From the NCBI RefSeq assembly GCF_028201475.1, contig NZ_CP116383.1:1178001-1242000 (forward strand): a stretch of 64,000 nt of DNA, in the 5' to 3' direction. The notes under the pieces are model-generated. The model was not told where the DNA came from. It searched no databases and worked only from the letters and a program-made list of their open reading frames with translations. Below, in pieces: positions 1 to 9,866 of this stretch. Numbering within the stretch: position 1 is the first letter of the stretch; every line of letters begins with the position of its first letter. Made by a program: the position numbers and the translations under genes. Source of the DNA: Vibrio sp. SCSIO 43137 (GTDB lineage Bacteria > Pseudomonadota > Gammaproteobacteria > Enterobacterales > Vibrionaceae).

Positions 1-546
1 CGTGAATATTATCAGCAGCTTACACAGATTGACGCCTCCATTGCACTTGTTGAACAGGACCTGATTAAAGCAGAAGAAAAATCAAGGTTGCAGGTTTTAA
101 AAGCGCCGGTAGATGGGGTAGTGCAACAATTAGCGATTCACACGATAGGAGGAGTGATAGAGCCGGCAAAGCAATTGATGGTTATCGTGCCTGATGATAG
201 CGCTATAGAGGCAAAAGTCATGGTGTTGAACAAAGATGTCGGATTTGTTCAGGCCGGACAACACGTAGAGATAAAAGTAGATGCTTTTCCTTATACTCGT
301 TACGGAACCATCAGTGGTGTTGTCGCCCATGTTTCAAAAGACTCGGTAGAAGATGAAAGAATGGGTTTGGTCTTTCCGGCACGTATACGGCTGAATCAGA
401 ACTATATCGTAGTTGAGGAGAGTGAGAGCAAACTGCAGGCGGGAATGAGTGTGACCGGCGAAATCAGAACCGGAAACCGCAGAGTCATCGATTACCTGTT
501 AAGCCCGTTACAACAATACCAATCTGAAGCATTGAGAGAGCGATAG
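1..546 (+). CDS. HlyD-family type I secretion adaptor (5' end outside window)
   Basis: This is the periplasmic membrane-fusion subunit of a type I secretion system. The family links an inner-membrane ABC exporter to a TolC-type outer-membrane channel. The frame is open from base 1, so the true start lies upstream; 181 C-terminal residues are visible. They show the end of the coiled-coil hairpin, then the lipoyl-like segment with VLKAPVDGVVQQL, then the beta-barrel part with VMVLNKDVGFVQAGQHVEIK and the YTRYGTISG motif typical of HlyD proteins. The stop lies 4 bases before the ABC exporter gene, so the two are almost certainly co-transcribed and translationally coupled. The RTX exoprotein gene downstream is the obvious substrate. 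The family call is sure; the substrate is inferred from position. Confidence 0.93.
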   Translation, partial: REYYQQLTQIDASIALVEQDLIKAEEKSRLQVLKAPVDGVVQQLAIHTIGGVIEPAKQLMVIVPDDSAIEAKVMVLNKDVGFVQAGQHVEIKVDAFPYTRYGTISGVVAHVSKDSVEDERMGLVFPARIRLNQNYIVVEESESKLQAGMSVTGEIRTGNRRVIDYLLSPLQQYQSEALRER

Positions 547-550
547 ATTT

Positions 551-2695
551 ATGGTTGCTGTTTGCGAAAGCCTTACTGAAAAAATAGAGATGAGTCAGAA
601 AGAAACAGCCATGCAGGCTGTTACTTATGTTGCGGGTCATTTCAATCTTTCCGTTGAACCAGAGCAGTTGGCACACAAACTGGGCAAAGCCGGGAAAAAG
701 GTCAGCGGTGATGATTTGTGTCGTATTGTCCGCTGGACTGGGCTTCGGGCGAAACGAATTAGCACTAACTTTGAACGTCTGGAGTTTTTACCGACTCCGG
801 TTTTGCTGAACACAAGCCAGGGTTGGCTGGTGCTGAAAAGTGTAAGTAAAGAAAGAGTAACTCTTTACCATCCTGCCACCGATAGTAGCCGGCAATATCC
901 GAAGACACTATTGAGCCAGTATTGGGATGGGGAGAGCATCCTTATATCTGTGGTTAAGGAGCATCATAAGGCTCATAAATTTGGTTTTCAGTGGTTCCTG
1001 CCCTCCATCCGTAAGCATGCAAGCCAGTTTAAAGTGGTGTTGATAGTATCTTTGATGCTGCAGCTTATTGCACTGGTTACTCCAATGCTGTTTGAAAATG
1101 TAATTGACAGAGTATTAGTAAGCCGAAGTCTAACCAGTCTGGAAGTTTTGGGTTTTGCGATGCTGATGCTGGCTATTTTTGAACCAGTATATGGCTTTAT
1201 ACGCTCTTGGTTGTTTTCTAATCTAGCCAGTAAAGTAAATTCTGAACTGTCCGCCCGGTTGTATCAGCACTTAATTGCTCTTCCACTGAACTATTTTCAG
1301 CAGCGCCAGACCGGGCAAATTATCGCCCGGGTTAAGGAGATGAATCAGATACGGCAGTTCCTCACGGGCTCTGCATTAACCATGTTGCTGGATCTAATTT
1401 TTATCGCTCTTTTTGTCGCAGTGATGTTCAGCTATGCCCCTAAGCTGACTTGGCTGGTTTTAGGTTCATTGGTGCTGTATTTCGTATTCTGGCTTGCCGT
1501 CGGACCAGGTTTGAGAGCGCGCGTAACCAGAGAGTACGAACTCTCGGCAGATAATACGGCTTTTTTGGCTGAATCTGTCACCGGGATTGAGACAATTAAA
1601 ACCACAGCGACAGAAGAAAAATTTCTTCAGCGTTGGGAGAAACAGCTGGCAAGCTTTATCAGGGCCGCATTCAAGGCAAAAGTGGTTGGTATTTGGGCCG
1701 GACAGGGAATTGGCTTGATTCAGAAGCTGACTTCTGCACTGGTGCTTTGGTGGGGAGTGACTCTTGTTATGGAAGGGCAGTTAAGTGCGGGCGAATTGGT
1801 CGCATTTAATATGCTATCCGGTCATGTTACGCAGCCTATTTTAAGGCTCGCTCAGGTCTGGCAGGACTTTCAACACACTCTTATTTCTCTTCGGCGGGTC
1901 GGTGACATTCTGGATGAAAAGACTGAAAGCGGCTCTTCGGGTTTAGCATCTGTTCCAAAGTTGAGCGGAGAAGTGAGCTTTTCCAATGTGCGTTTTCGTT
2001 ACAGTGAAGATGGAAAAGAGATTCTGCGTAATCTGAATCTGGATATTAAGGCTGGTGAATTTGTAGGTGTGACAGGCCCTTCCGGTTCAGGAAAGTCCAC
2101 TTTAACCCGATTACTGCAGCGCCTGTATGTACCTCAGAACGGGCATATTCTAATTGACGGAATTGATTTGGCTATTGCTGATCCGGTAGCACTTCGGCGC
2201 AACATGAGTGTTGTTCTGCAAGAAAGTATTCTCTTTTCCGGCACCATTGCTGAAAACATCAGTCTTTGCCGCCCCGATGCCAACATAGAAGAGATAGTGC
2301 AGGTTGCCACCATTGCCGGTGCTGATGGTTTTATCCGTGAAATGGCTGATGGTTACGACAGTCAGGTAGGCGAAAAAGGCAGCCGCCTTTCCGGCGGTCA
2401 ACGGCAGAGAGTCGCCCTTGCCCGTGCATTACTTACCAACCCCCGAATATTGTTACTTGATGAAGCTACAAGCGCTCTCGACTATGAGTCAGAGGCGGCC
2501 ATTATGTCCAACATGAGTGAAATATCACAAGACAGGACAGTAATCAGTATCGCGCACCGCCTGAACACCATTCGTCATGCAGACCGGATTTTGGTGATTG
2601 ATCAAGGGGATATTGTTGAACAAGGCACACATGACGAACTGATTCTCAAAGGTGGAATATATTCAGGCTTGTGGAAAAAACAAGCCGGAGGTTGA
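551..2695 (+). CDS. HlyB-type type I secretion ABC exporter
   Basis: This 714-residue inner-membrane exporter should pump the RTX protein out of the cell with the upstream adaptor. Order of domains: an N-terminal C39-like domain (about 20-140) that lacks the catalytic Cys of true C39 peptidases, as in HlyB; a six-helix membrane domain (about 155-440) with LPLNYFQQRQTGQI in the coupling region; and a nucleotide-binding domain with Walker A GPSGSGKST near 510, LSGGQ near 612 and Walker B LLLDEATSALD near 633. The length is normal for the family. The start 4 bases after the adaptor stop was kept; an in-frame ATG at 590 is possible. No dedicated TolC or HlyC acyltransferase gene is visible here. 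Confidence 0.94.
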   Translation: MVAVCESLTEKIEMSQKETAMQAVTYVAGHFNLSVEPEQLAHKLGKAGKKVSGDDLCRIVRWTGLRAKRISTNFERLEFLPTPVLLNTSQGWLVLKSVSKERVTLYHPATDSSRQYPKTLLSQYWDGESILISVVKEHHKAHKFGFQWFLPSIRKHASQFKVVLIVSLMLQLIALVTPMLFENVIDRVLVSRSLTSLEVLGFAMLMLAIFEPVYGFIRSWLFSNLASKVNSELSARLYQHLIALPLNYFQQRQTGQIIARVKEMNQIRQFLTGSALTMLLDLIFIALFVAVMFSYAPKLTWLVLGSLVLYFVFWLAVGPGLRARVTREYELSADNTAFLAESVTGIETIKTTATEEKFLQRWEKQLASFIRAAFKAKVVGIWAGQGIGLIQKLTSALVLWWGVTLVMEGQLSAGELVAFNMLSGHVTQPILRLAQVWQDFQHTLISLRRVGDILDEKTESGSSGLASVPKLSGEVSFSNVRFRYSEDGKEILRNLNLDIKAGEFVGVTGPSGSGKSTLTRLLQRLYVPQNGHILIDGIDLAIADPVALRRNMSVVLQESILFSGTIAENISLCRPDANIEEIVQVATIAGADGFIREMADGYDSQVGEKGSRLSGGQRQRVALARALLTNPRILLLDEATSALDYESEAAIMSNMSEISQDRTVISIAHRLNTIRHADRILVIDQGDIVEQGTHDELILKGGIYSGLWKKQAGG

Positions 2696-2845
2696 TCTTG
2701 CTTTGTTATTTACCCTAAAAATGCCGCGTGTAACGCGTCAATTTTGTGTGAATGACGTTTCGTTAACCCAAATGGATAAGGGTTCTTAAGTTGATGGTGT
2801 TTTTGTGTAAGGAAGCCAGAAACCCTACTACAAGGTATTCATAAT
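2696..2845 (+). promoter_or_regulatory. Leader region of the RTX gene
   Basis: This 150-base gap separates the exporter gene from the RTX gene and probably carries the RTX promoter or a read-through control. An AAGG-type ribosome site sits a little over 10 bases before the ATG at 2846. A short AACCC/GGGTT inverted repeat lies around 2765-2785. I could not identify -35 and -10 boxes with confidence. Confidence 0.3.
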
Positions 2846-5800
2846 ATGAGTTCAAGTAGTTTAAACAATGCTATTCAGGCGTCGTTTCAGAAGCATTTTA
2901 ACCGAGCTTTAATTCAGGCGGTGACAGAGTCTGTAACCTCTGGCAAAGACAGTCTTGATCCCAATTTGGCGATTAAGGCAATGGAGCTTGCATTAGAAGA
3001 GAATGGCGTAAGCAAAGATGCCGTTGATGCGGTAGCGCTGCTTAAAACCGATCAAAAAGTGATCGAGCAGTTTGATCAATTCGATAAAGTATTGAGCAGT
3101 GATGAAGCTCCGTCTTCTGCCTCCTCAATCGACCAGGATAAGTTTAGTAAGGTTCAACTGAACAACAGTGAATTATCAAATCTGGTCAACAGTTTAAAAC
3201 AAGAGGCAGATTACAAGACACATACTGCAATTGGTAAAACAGTTAAAGGAGTAGCCAGTTCCGGGTGGGATTTAAAAGGCAAGTGGGGCGAGTTCAAAGA
3301 TGCCTCCAGAGCGCTCAATATAGAAACAGAACTGAGTAAAGCGCTGGAAGAGTTTGATAATCTTCCTTCAGAATATAAAACTGACTCTTTCGAAAAGTTA
3401 TTTGCCAAGCGTCATCCGCCAGTAGAAATTGAACTGGATGGAAAAATAATCACCAAAACGACACTTTCTCCAAAGCAAAAAGCGCTCAATCGTATTCAAA
3501 ATGCCCTAGATCAGTCTGATAGCTTTATCAAAGAGATGAATGTCAAGAACGCTCCAGGTCAGGACTTACTATCAAAAGCAGGCAAATATGGTAAGAAAGT
3601 CTGGGCTGTTGGTGGCCCTCTGACAACTGCTGGTGGTGGTGTATATACTGCTGTATGGGCTCAGGATAATGTCGATAAAATTCATGACTTGTACGAAAAA
3701 GGCATTATCTCAGAAAGTGAGTATAAGGCCCGAAAGGCTCAATTTGATTTGATGACAGCATCAGGAGCACTAACGATCACATCAGGTGTTGTCGAAGGCT
3801 CGAAGACGATAGCGACTCAGATTGTGAAGCACACTTCTAAAGGTGTAGCGAATACGGCAGCAAAAAACTTTGTGAAAATTGCACCTGGTATTGGCGATAT
3901 GCTGGCAATTGGTATGTCTTCAGTGTCACTGGCTAAGAATGCAATTGCGGCTGATCAGGCAAGAAAATCAGGAAATACAGGTCGTACAGCTGTGTACGGC
4001 ACCATGGCTGCATTAGACGGGGTTAACGTCGTTCTAAACAGTGTGGCTTTAGCTCTGGAGTTTGTTCCGGGAGCAGGCACCGCCTTGTCGTTTGCCGTTA
4101 ATATGGTTTCTGTGGCTGTTGAGTTTATTAAGTCTACGATAGAACATTTCTCCAAACTATTTGATAACCGTACGGAAGCAGAGAAAGTGAACGAGAAGTT
4201 CACTCAACTGGTTGAATCCGATGCCTTTAAAAAGCATGTTGATGTGCTGGCAGATGACTTTAAGAAACAAGGCTACGACATCTTCGAATATGTTGTTGAT
4301 TCCCAGAGTGCAGGTGTAGAAGGTTCTGATTCTGCTCATGACAAAGTGCCGGTCAAAAAAGTACTTCGTTTATTAAGCGATGGCATGTTTAAGAAGAGTT
4401 TTGATGAGCTGAAAAAAGCTTATGTCGACACAAGTTATAAGGATGGCGACTATCACGGAATGAATGGTGATGATCTTATCCAGATTCTTGGTGGCGGTAA
4501 TCGTAATCTCTACGGTGAAGGCGGTGACGATATTATCATCGACGCCAAAGGCAACAGTAAACTGGATGGTGGTAAAGGTAATGACTATCTGGATGGCGGT
4601 GCTGGTGTTGATGAGTTCTACGGTGGAGATGGCGATGATATTGTTAACTTCCAGCCGGCAATTGATAAATCTGCAGATGGTGGTGCAGGTAAAGATACCC
4701 TTAAAGTGAACTTTGGCAATGGTGACCATATTTCGCTGCGCTCAGGGCAAATGCAGCATCAGTTAGGTGGTGTGCACCTTGATCTGGAAAACAAGCAGGC
4801 TGGTGTTGGTCTTGGAAAAGACTGCATTGTCGATACAGCTAAATACTCAGCAAGTGCTCCGTCTAACCTGACTAGCTACTTTACCGGTAGCGATGGGGTA
4901 AAAGCGTCGGCTCAGCTTGAGTCATTGATGAGCCGTGGATCGTCATCTATAGGCAGCTATGCCGATTTAGTTAAAGCGACCAAAGGGCATCAGTTGTGGC
5001 AGTTAGCTAATACCGGAAACGGTGTCCGCTACTACACTGACGGTGAACGAATCTATAAGCAGAACGCAGATGGCTCAGTTCATCAGGGGCAGTTCTCTAT
5101 AAAAGGGATTTCCGACTCAGTGGTAAGTTGGTCAGGGGATCACCGTACAGCCAATGTATCGAATGGTAATGAAGTAGAGGCATTACTGTACCTTTCATTC
5201 TCAAGTACTGATTGGGTGAAAAACTTCGAAAACGGAGACGTACAACTTTCTGGTTCTTCGTTAGCTAATATCTACGGTGACAGTCAGGACAATATGATCC
5301 GCATTGGATCTGGTGGATTTGCCGCAGTCGATGCAAGGGATGGCAATGACACGATTGTTCTTGAAGCGGACAGTAGTCATGTAAACGACTTTCACAATAA
5401 CTTTATTTATAAAAATGCGATACAAGGCGGTGATGGCTACGACTCATTAGTTCTTAAGAACATTAATACTAACCATGATTCTTTAGATAACAAGTACCAC
5501 GCCTATTACCTTGTTGATCATGGTCATAAATCTCTTAGTGAGTTCGGTCAGTTTTATGGTCACTCTTATGGCAATAAAAACTACAGAATGGTTGCGGTTG
5601 ATGGCATAGAGTCTGTAGTACTAGATGACTCTGCTGCATCGGGCGTAAGAGGATCAACAACCCTTGATGCTTCTGCACTTGGTAAAGGAATGACCTATGT
5701 AACCAACCTTGAGCGTCAGGCCGATATCGTTACTTCAAAGCATGATGATAAGGTCAAAGTCAACTCAGCGGCGGATGGCAGCCAGTTCAGAAGTTCAGGT

Positions 5801-8224
5801 GGTCAGGATATCCTCGATTTTGGCGGATACCAAAAAGGTGCCGTTAAAGTGAACTTAGAAAATGGTCAGATTCACGGCAGTCTGACAGGGCTGGTGCATA
5901 ACTTTGATAACGTCTTCGCTTCCCGCTATAGCGGTGATGTACTGACAGGCAGCAGCCGGTCAAACACATTGGTTGCTCAGGGTGGCAGTGATACTTTGTT
6001 CGGCATGGGCGGTGATGATCATCTGGTTTCCCGTCAGGGAACTCACACTCTGATAGGCGGTGAAGGTTCAGACCTCTATACTGTAATGGGGCCTGTAAAC
6101 AGTGGTTCAGTCTCTATTGTTGCTCAGGCTGACTCCAAAGGAAAAGTGACCATTATGGTCGACTTTGGTCAGGGAATGAAAACCCTACAACCGGGTAAAC
6201 ATAACCTGAATGTACTTGGCGTTGATAAGTCTGCACTCACCCTATTATCAGGGCTGACACTGAAAGACAGTGCAGGTAAAGATGTAAGCAACAATGGATT
6301 GATTTCGGTTGTTGATAATCAGCTTGTAATTAATACTCAAGGGCATTTTGCTAATCTGAAAGCGAATGAGAAAGTTCAGCTTTCTGCTGGTTATGAATCA
6401 GCGGGTTCAGTTACCCGTATCGATGAGTCAGGCATTAATAATGTACTTCGCCTTGGTGGTATCAAAGACATCAATGATATTCAGTTTGCACTGGATAAAG
6501 ACAATAATCTGGTTATAAAAAATAAGCAGGGACAGGATGTTATTGTTGATGTTCAGTTCGGTCGCGAGTTCTCAGCCGGTAAAACAACGCTAGCAGAGTT
6601 AAGTAGTAACTTTGTGAAGCGTTTCCCTCAAATTAATCTGCTGAGTACCCAGAAGAACCTCGATATGGCTCAGTTCAATACCAAGTTATCGACATTTGTA
6701 AACTCTCTGAAAGGCCATGAACTTGCGGTAAATGATCGTATTATTCAAAGCCAGTCTAAGCAGGCGACCATCAACAGCAAGCTAGGGGATGACATTATTG
6801 TTGCTGACGGTTTTGCAGGAAACAGCGTTGATCGTATAGATGCAGGGGCGGGAGACGATATTATTCTTGCCAACCGCAAATGGAAGGGACGTACGTCGTA
6901 CGACAATCCGGTCTCTACAACTATTGTTGCCGGAGCCGGCAGTGATACTGTGGTGCTGGGTGATGACAGCCGTAGCGTTTTTGTTGACTTTACTACAGGT
7001 GCCCAGGAAGGGGATAGAGATACTCTGGTTCTGAACTATGCGGATATGAAAGATATTGCCTTTATGTCTTCGGGTGACCGACTAAGTGATGTAACCATCG
7101 TATCAAGAAAAACGTTCCGTTCGTCATTTATTAAAGGTATGCCTGCTAAGTTAGCCATAAAAGCAAATGGCAATACCTACATCACTGATAACGCTGAGCA
7201 GATCAGTAATATCTTGACTGGTAATACACCGTTCTCTCCATCCGGTTTTACTCACTATCTGGATAAGGATGGCAACCCGTCCCTAAACCTGGAGTCGGTT
7301 AACAGCAATGGCCTTAAAGTCTGGATGGGCAGTACTAAGGACGGATTGCATGTCAGATTACAAGGTAACAGCCGGACGCTGGCTAGTTTCGATTTCTCTG
7401 AAATTAACCATTCGTATATCAATAGAGCTGACCTGATCAAAGGAATTGCCGCAGATGCTCAGGGTAGTCTGAAGTTTGGTGATAAAACGCTTACCGGTAA
7501 AGAGGTTCACGCTTATCTGCAAACTCTTCTTTCTGACAGTAGTAAAGTTCACCTTGAACCGGGGCTGACTCTTACCGATAAACAGGTTGTTGTAGAGCAG
7601 CCAGTTAAGGATAAGGGTAAAGAAGAACAGTTACGCCTTACCAATGCATCCTTTGAAAATGGTAACTATAGGTATGTTCAGGACTGGCTTGGAACTGGAG
7701 GAGTTAGCTCTTTCAGTGACAGACAGAAAATTAATGGTCACGGAAGTAAAGCTTTGCGCCTTTCTGGTGGGCAAGAAGCATCACATACCTTGCATCATGA
7801 ACTCATTGATACTTCAGCGGATTATAAGCTGAAGATCAATATCGCACATGAAACCCTTATAAAGTCGACTCTAAGTATTCGTCTGCTGGCAGGGCATACG
7901 GTAGTCGGTGCAGTAACGTTCAGTCCTGAACAATACTGGGACAGTATGTCAAGTTACTGGAAAGAGCTGGAGGTGCATATTGATGGTTCTAACCTGAAAG
8001 GAACGGCGGATCAGAACCAGAAGCTGACTATAGAAATCGTGCAAGGGAAAAATATCTACCCTAGTCAAGGTGGTGAACCTGTCACCGTGTTTGACAACGT
8101 GCGCCTGTCGAAACTGACGGGAGCAATGGCGACCTTTGATAAAGATGCAACATCAGCTGATGGCAGCAGTACCAGAGGCACAACCTATACGTTTAAGAGT
8201 CTGATAGCACCACCACAGGTTTAG
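2846..8224 (+). CDS. Large RTX exoprotein, putative pore-forming toxin
   Basis: This 1792-residue protein is very probably exported by the type I system encoded just upstream. The N-terminal 250 residues are mostly helical and lack a Sec signal. Residues about 255-430 hold several hydrophobic, Gly/Ala-rich segments (near 256-272, 304-317, 349-369 and 380-428), the pattern of membrane-inserting toxins. Calcium-binding RTX nonapeptides such as LDGGKGNDYLDGGAGVD and FYGGDGDDIV cluster at 546-600. Smaller groups lie near 820-870, 1030-1078 (LFGMGGDDHL, LIGGEGSDLY) and 1310-1375 (DAGAGDDIIL). The last 200 residues form a beta-rich domain. A hairpin at 8235-8261 separates it from the lipase gene. 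The toxin role is inferred; an adhesin or surface-layer role is possible. I do not recognise a named homologue. Confidence 0.85.
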   Translation: MSSSSLNNAIQASFQKHFNRALIQAVTESVTSGKDSLDPNLAIKAMELALEENGVSKDAVDAVALLKTDQKVIEQFDQFDKVLSSDEAPSSASSIDQDKFSKVQLNNSELSNLVNSLKQEADYKTHTAIGKTVKGVASSGWDLKGKWGEFKDASRALNIETELSKALEEFDNLPSEYKTDSFEKLFAKRHPPVEIELDGKIITKTTLSPKQKALNRIQNALDQSDSFIKEMNVKNAPGQDLLSKAGKYGKKVWAVGGPLTTAGGGVYTAVWAQDNVDKIHDLYEKGIISESEYKARKAQFDLMTASGALTITSGVVEGSKTIATQIVKHTSKGVANTAAKNFVKIAPGIGDMLAIGMSSVSLAKNAIAADQARKSGNTGRTAVYGTMAALDGVNVVLNSVALALEFVPGAGTALSFAVNMVSVAVEFIKSTIEHFSKLFDNRTEAEKVNEKFTQLVESDAFKKHVDVLADDFKKQGYDIFEYVVDSQSAGVEGSDSAHDKVPVKKVLRLLSDGMFKKSFDELKKAYVDTSYKDGDYHGMNGDDLIQILGGGNRNLYGEGGDDIIIDAKGNSKLDGGKGNDYLDGGAGVDEFYGGDGDDIVNFQPAIDKSADGGAGKDTLKVNFGNGDHISLRSGQMQHQLGGVHLDLENKQAGVGLGKDCIVDTAKYSASAPSNLTSYFTGSDGVKASAQLESLMSRGSSSIGSYADLVKATKGHQLWQLANTGNGVRYYTDGERIYKQNADGSVHQGQFSIKGISDSVVSWSGDHRTANVSNGNEVEALLYLSFSSTDWVKNFENGDVQLSGSSLANIYGDSQDNMIRIGSGGFAAVDARDGNDTIVLEADSSHVNDFHNNFIYKNAIQGGDGYDSLVLKNINTNHDSLDNKYHAYYLVDHGHKSLSEFGQFYGHSYGNKNYRMVAVDGIESVVLDDSAASGVRGSTTLDASALGKGMTYVTNLERQADIVTSKHDDKVKVNSAADGSQFRSSGGQDILDFGGYQKGAVKVNLENGQIHGSLTGLVHNFDNVFASRYSGDVLTGSSRSNTLVAQGGSDTLFGMGGDDHLVSRQGTHTLIGGEGSDLYTVMGPVNSGSVSIVAQADSKGKVTIMVDFGQGMKTLQPGKHNLNVLGVDKSALTLLSGLTLKDSAGKDVSNNGLISVVDNQLVINTQGHFANLKANEKVQLSAGYESAGSVTRIDESGINNVLRLGGIKDINDIQFALDKDNNLVIKNKQGQDVIVDVQFGREFSAGKTTLAELSSNFVKRFPQINLLSTQKNLDMAQFNTKLSTFVNSLKGHELAVNDRIIQSQSKQATINSKLGDDIIVADGFAGNSVDRIDAGAGDDIILANRKWKGRTSYDNPVSTTIVAGAGSDTVVLGDDSRSVFVDFTTGAQEGDRDTLVLNYADMKDIAFMSSGDRLSDVTIVSRKTFRSSFIKGMPAKLAIKANGNTYITDNAEQISNILTGNTPFSPSGFTHYLDKDGNPSLNLESVNSNGLKVWMGSTKDGLHVRLQGNSRTLASFDFSEINHSYINRADLIKGIAADAQGSLKFGDKTLTGKEVHAYLQTLLSDSSKVHLEPGLTLTDKQVVVEQPVKDKGKEEQLRLTNASFENGNYRYVQDWLGTGGVSSFSDRQKINGHGSKALRLSGGQEASHTLHHELIDTSADYKLKINIAHETLIKSTLSIRLLAGHTVVGAVTFSPEQYWDSMSSYWKELEVHIDGSNLKGTADQNQKLTIEIVQGKNIYPSQGGEPVTVFDNVRLSKLTGAMATFDKDATSADGSSTRGTTYTFKSLIAPPQV

Positions 8225-8234
8225 TAAAGGCAAA

Positions 8235-8261
8235 GCGGCTCTTCTGTTCCGGAAGAGCTGC
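8235..8261 (+). terminator. Hairpin between RTX gene and phospholipase gene
   Basis: GCGGCTCTTC at 8235-8244 pairs with GAAGAGCTGC at 8252-8261 with one G-T pair. No T run follows, so it may be an attenuator, an mRNA-end stabiliser or a weak terminator. Confidence 0.45.
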
Positions 8262-8296
8262 ATTCACCATATTTATTAATTAAGAATCGGTAAAAA

Positions 8297-9547
8297 ATGA
8301 AAATTAAATTATTAGCTTCGTTAGCCCTGCTTGGCAGCACGTTTACTTATGCGCAGGAAACTCCTTTAACTGCGGAGGCCATCTCCGCCGCTCAGGTAAG
8401 CAGCGCACAGGAATCAGAAACTTATACCTATGTCCGCTGTTGGTATCGCCCACACACTTCTCATGATGACTCTGCCAGTGATTGGGAGTGGGCACTTGAT
8501 AGTGATGGCAATTACTTCACATTAGATGGGTACTGGTGGTCGTCAGTATCATTTAAGAACATGTTTTACACCGATGTTGCCCAAAGCACGATTATGCAAC
8601 GTTGTAAAGAAACCCTTGGCGTAGATCATGCTACCGCAGATATCACTTTCTTTGCGGCCGATAACCGTCTTTCATACAACCACTCTGTATGGACAAACGA
8701 CAAAGCTAGTCAGCCTTCAGAGATAAATAAAATGGTAGTGTTCGGCGACAGCCTTTCTGACACCGGAAACATGTTTAATGGTTCGCAGTGGCTTTTCCCT
8801 AACCGTAACTCATGGTTTTTAGGCCACTTTACCAATGGATTTGTCTGGACTGAGTACATTGCCAGAGACAAGGATATTCCGGTATACAACTGGGCAGTAG
8901 GTGGTGCTGCCGGAAGTAATAAATACATAGAGTTAACGGGGGTTAAAGATCAGGTTGAATCCTATCTTGTCTACCGAAAACTGGCAAAAAACTATAAGCC
9001 GGAAAACACTCTGTATGCCATGGAGTTTGGTCTGAATGACTTTATGAACTATGACCGAACCGTGGATGAAGCAAAAGCGGACTACATCAAAGCACTAACC
9101 CGCTTAGTGGATTCAGGAGCTAAAAACATCTTACTTCTGACACTACCTGATGCAACAAAAGCGCCTCAGTTTAAGTATTCAAGTAATGAGAAAGCAATTG
9201 AAGTTAAGAACAAAATTCTGGCTTTCAATCAGTTTATTCGTGAGCAGGCAAACCTGTATCCTCATCTGAATATGGTTCTGTTTGATGCTTATAACTTATT
9301 TGAAGACGTGACAACTAACCCTGAAAAACATGGTTTCAAAGTGGTGTCTGAGCCTTGCCTAGACATCAACCGCAGCTCAGCGCGTGATTACTTGCTATCA
9401 CATAGCCTAACCAATGATTGTGCATATCATGGTTCAGATAAGTTCGTTTTCTGGGGAATAACTCACCCTACAACTGCCATGCATAAGTTGATGGCCAATA
9501 AGATTATTGCCACCTCACTGGGTAAGTTTAGGTTCTCAGGTAATTAA
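8297..9547 (+). CDS. tlh: Secreted GDSL phospholipase, thermolabile haemolysin family
   Basis: This 416-residue exported SGNH/GDSL hydrolase belongs to the Vibrio lecithin-dependent/thermolabile haemolysin family, which has phospholipase A and lysophospholipase activity on host lipids. A signal peptide (about 1-19) ends in TYAQE. A small Vibrio-specific N-terminal domain rich in Trp and Tyr follows. Block I is FGDSLSDTGN with nucleophile Ser152, block II is VGGAAG and block III is FGLNDF. In block V the usual DxxH reads WGITHP, so Gly387 replaces the Asp and His390 remains. A structural study of the V. vulnificus homologue described a Ser-His-chloride triad with the same Asp-to-Gly change. 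It lies 72 bases after the RTX gene and may be read from the same message. Confidence 0.92.
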   Translation: MKIKLLASLALLGSTFTYAQETPLTAEAISAAQVSSAQESETYTYVRCWYRPHTSHDDSASDWEWALDSDGNYFTLDGYWWSSVSFKNMFYTDVAQSTIMQRCKETLGVDHATADITFFAADNRLSYNHSVWTNDKASQPSEINKMVVFGDSLSDTGNMFNGSQWLFPNRNSWFLGHFTNGFVWTEYIARDKDIPVYNWAVGGAAGSNKYIELTGVKDQVESYLVYRKLAKNYKPENTLYAMEFGLNDFMNYDRTVDEAKADYIKALTRLVDSGAKNILLLTLPDATKAPQFKYSSNEKAIEVKNKILAFNQFIREQANLYPHLNMVLFDAYNLFEDVTTNPEKHGFKVVSEPCLDINRSSARDYLLSHSLTNDCAYHGSDKFVFWGITHPTTAMHKLMANKIIATSLGKFRFSGN

Positions 9548-9866
9548 CCCAAAATAGTTCAGGCCCGGCGTTTGGTTATCAGGCGCTGGCCTGACATTAA
9601 GTTGCTTAAATAATAAAAGGAGTTTCAAACTTTAAATTAATTTCAAGGAAGAGTGTTCTCAAAAAGCAATTACTCAGCGCTCTTTTAATTAGAATAAATT
9701 AGATAAAACGTGAAGCTTAAAATAGCATACTAAGTCATTGATTATATTAATAGCCAGGATGGCACTTTGTCAGGTTTGTTGGATGGGATTGTTGTTTATG
9801 CAACCTTTTTTAATTTTTATTTGTATCAACGTCAAAGTAACAGTTACTTAGACAGGATAATTGTAT
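9548..9866. other. Intergenic region before chemoreceptor gene
   Basis: About 320 bases without a supported gene. A loose CAGGCC/GGCCTG hairpin at about 9561-9595 could end transcription of the lipase gene, but no T tract follows. The rest is AT-rich and should hold the chemoreceptor promoter. I see no further clear signal. Confidence 0.4.
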
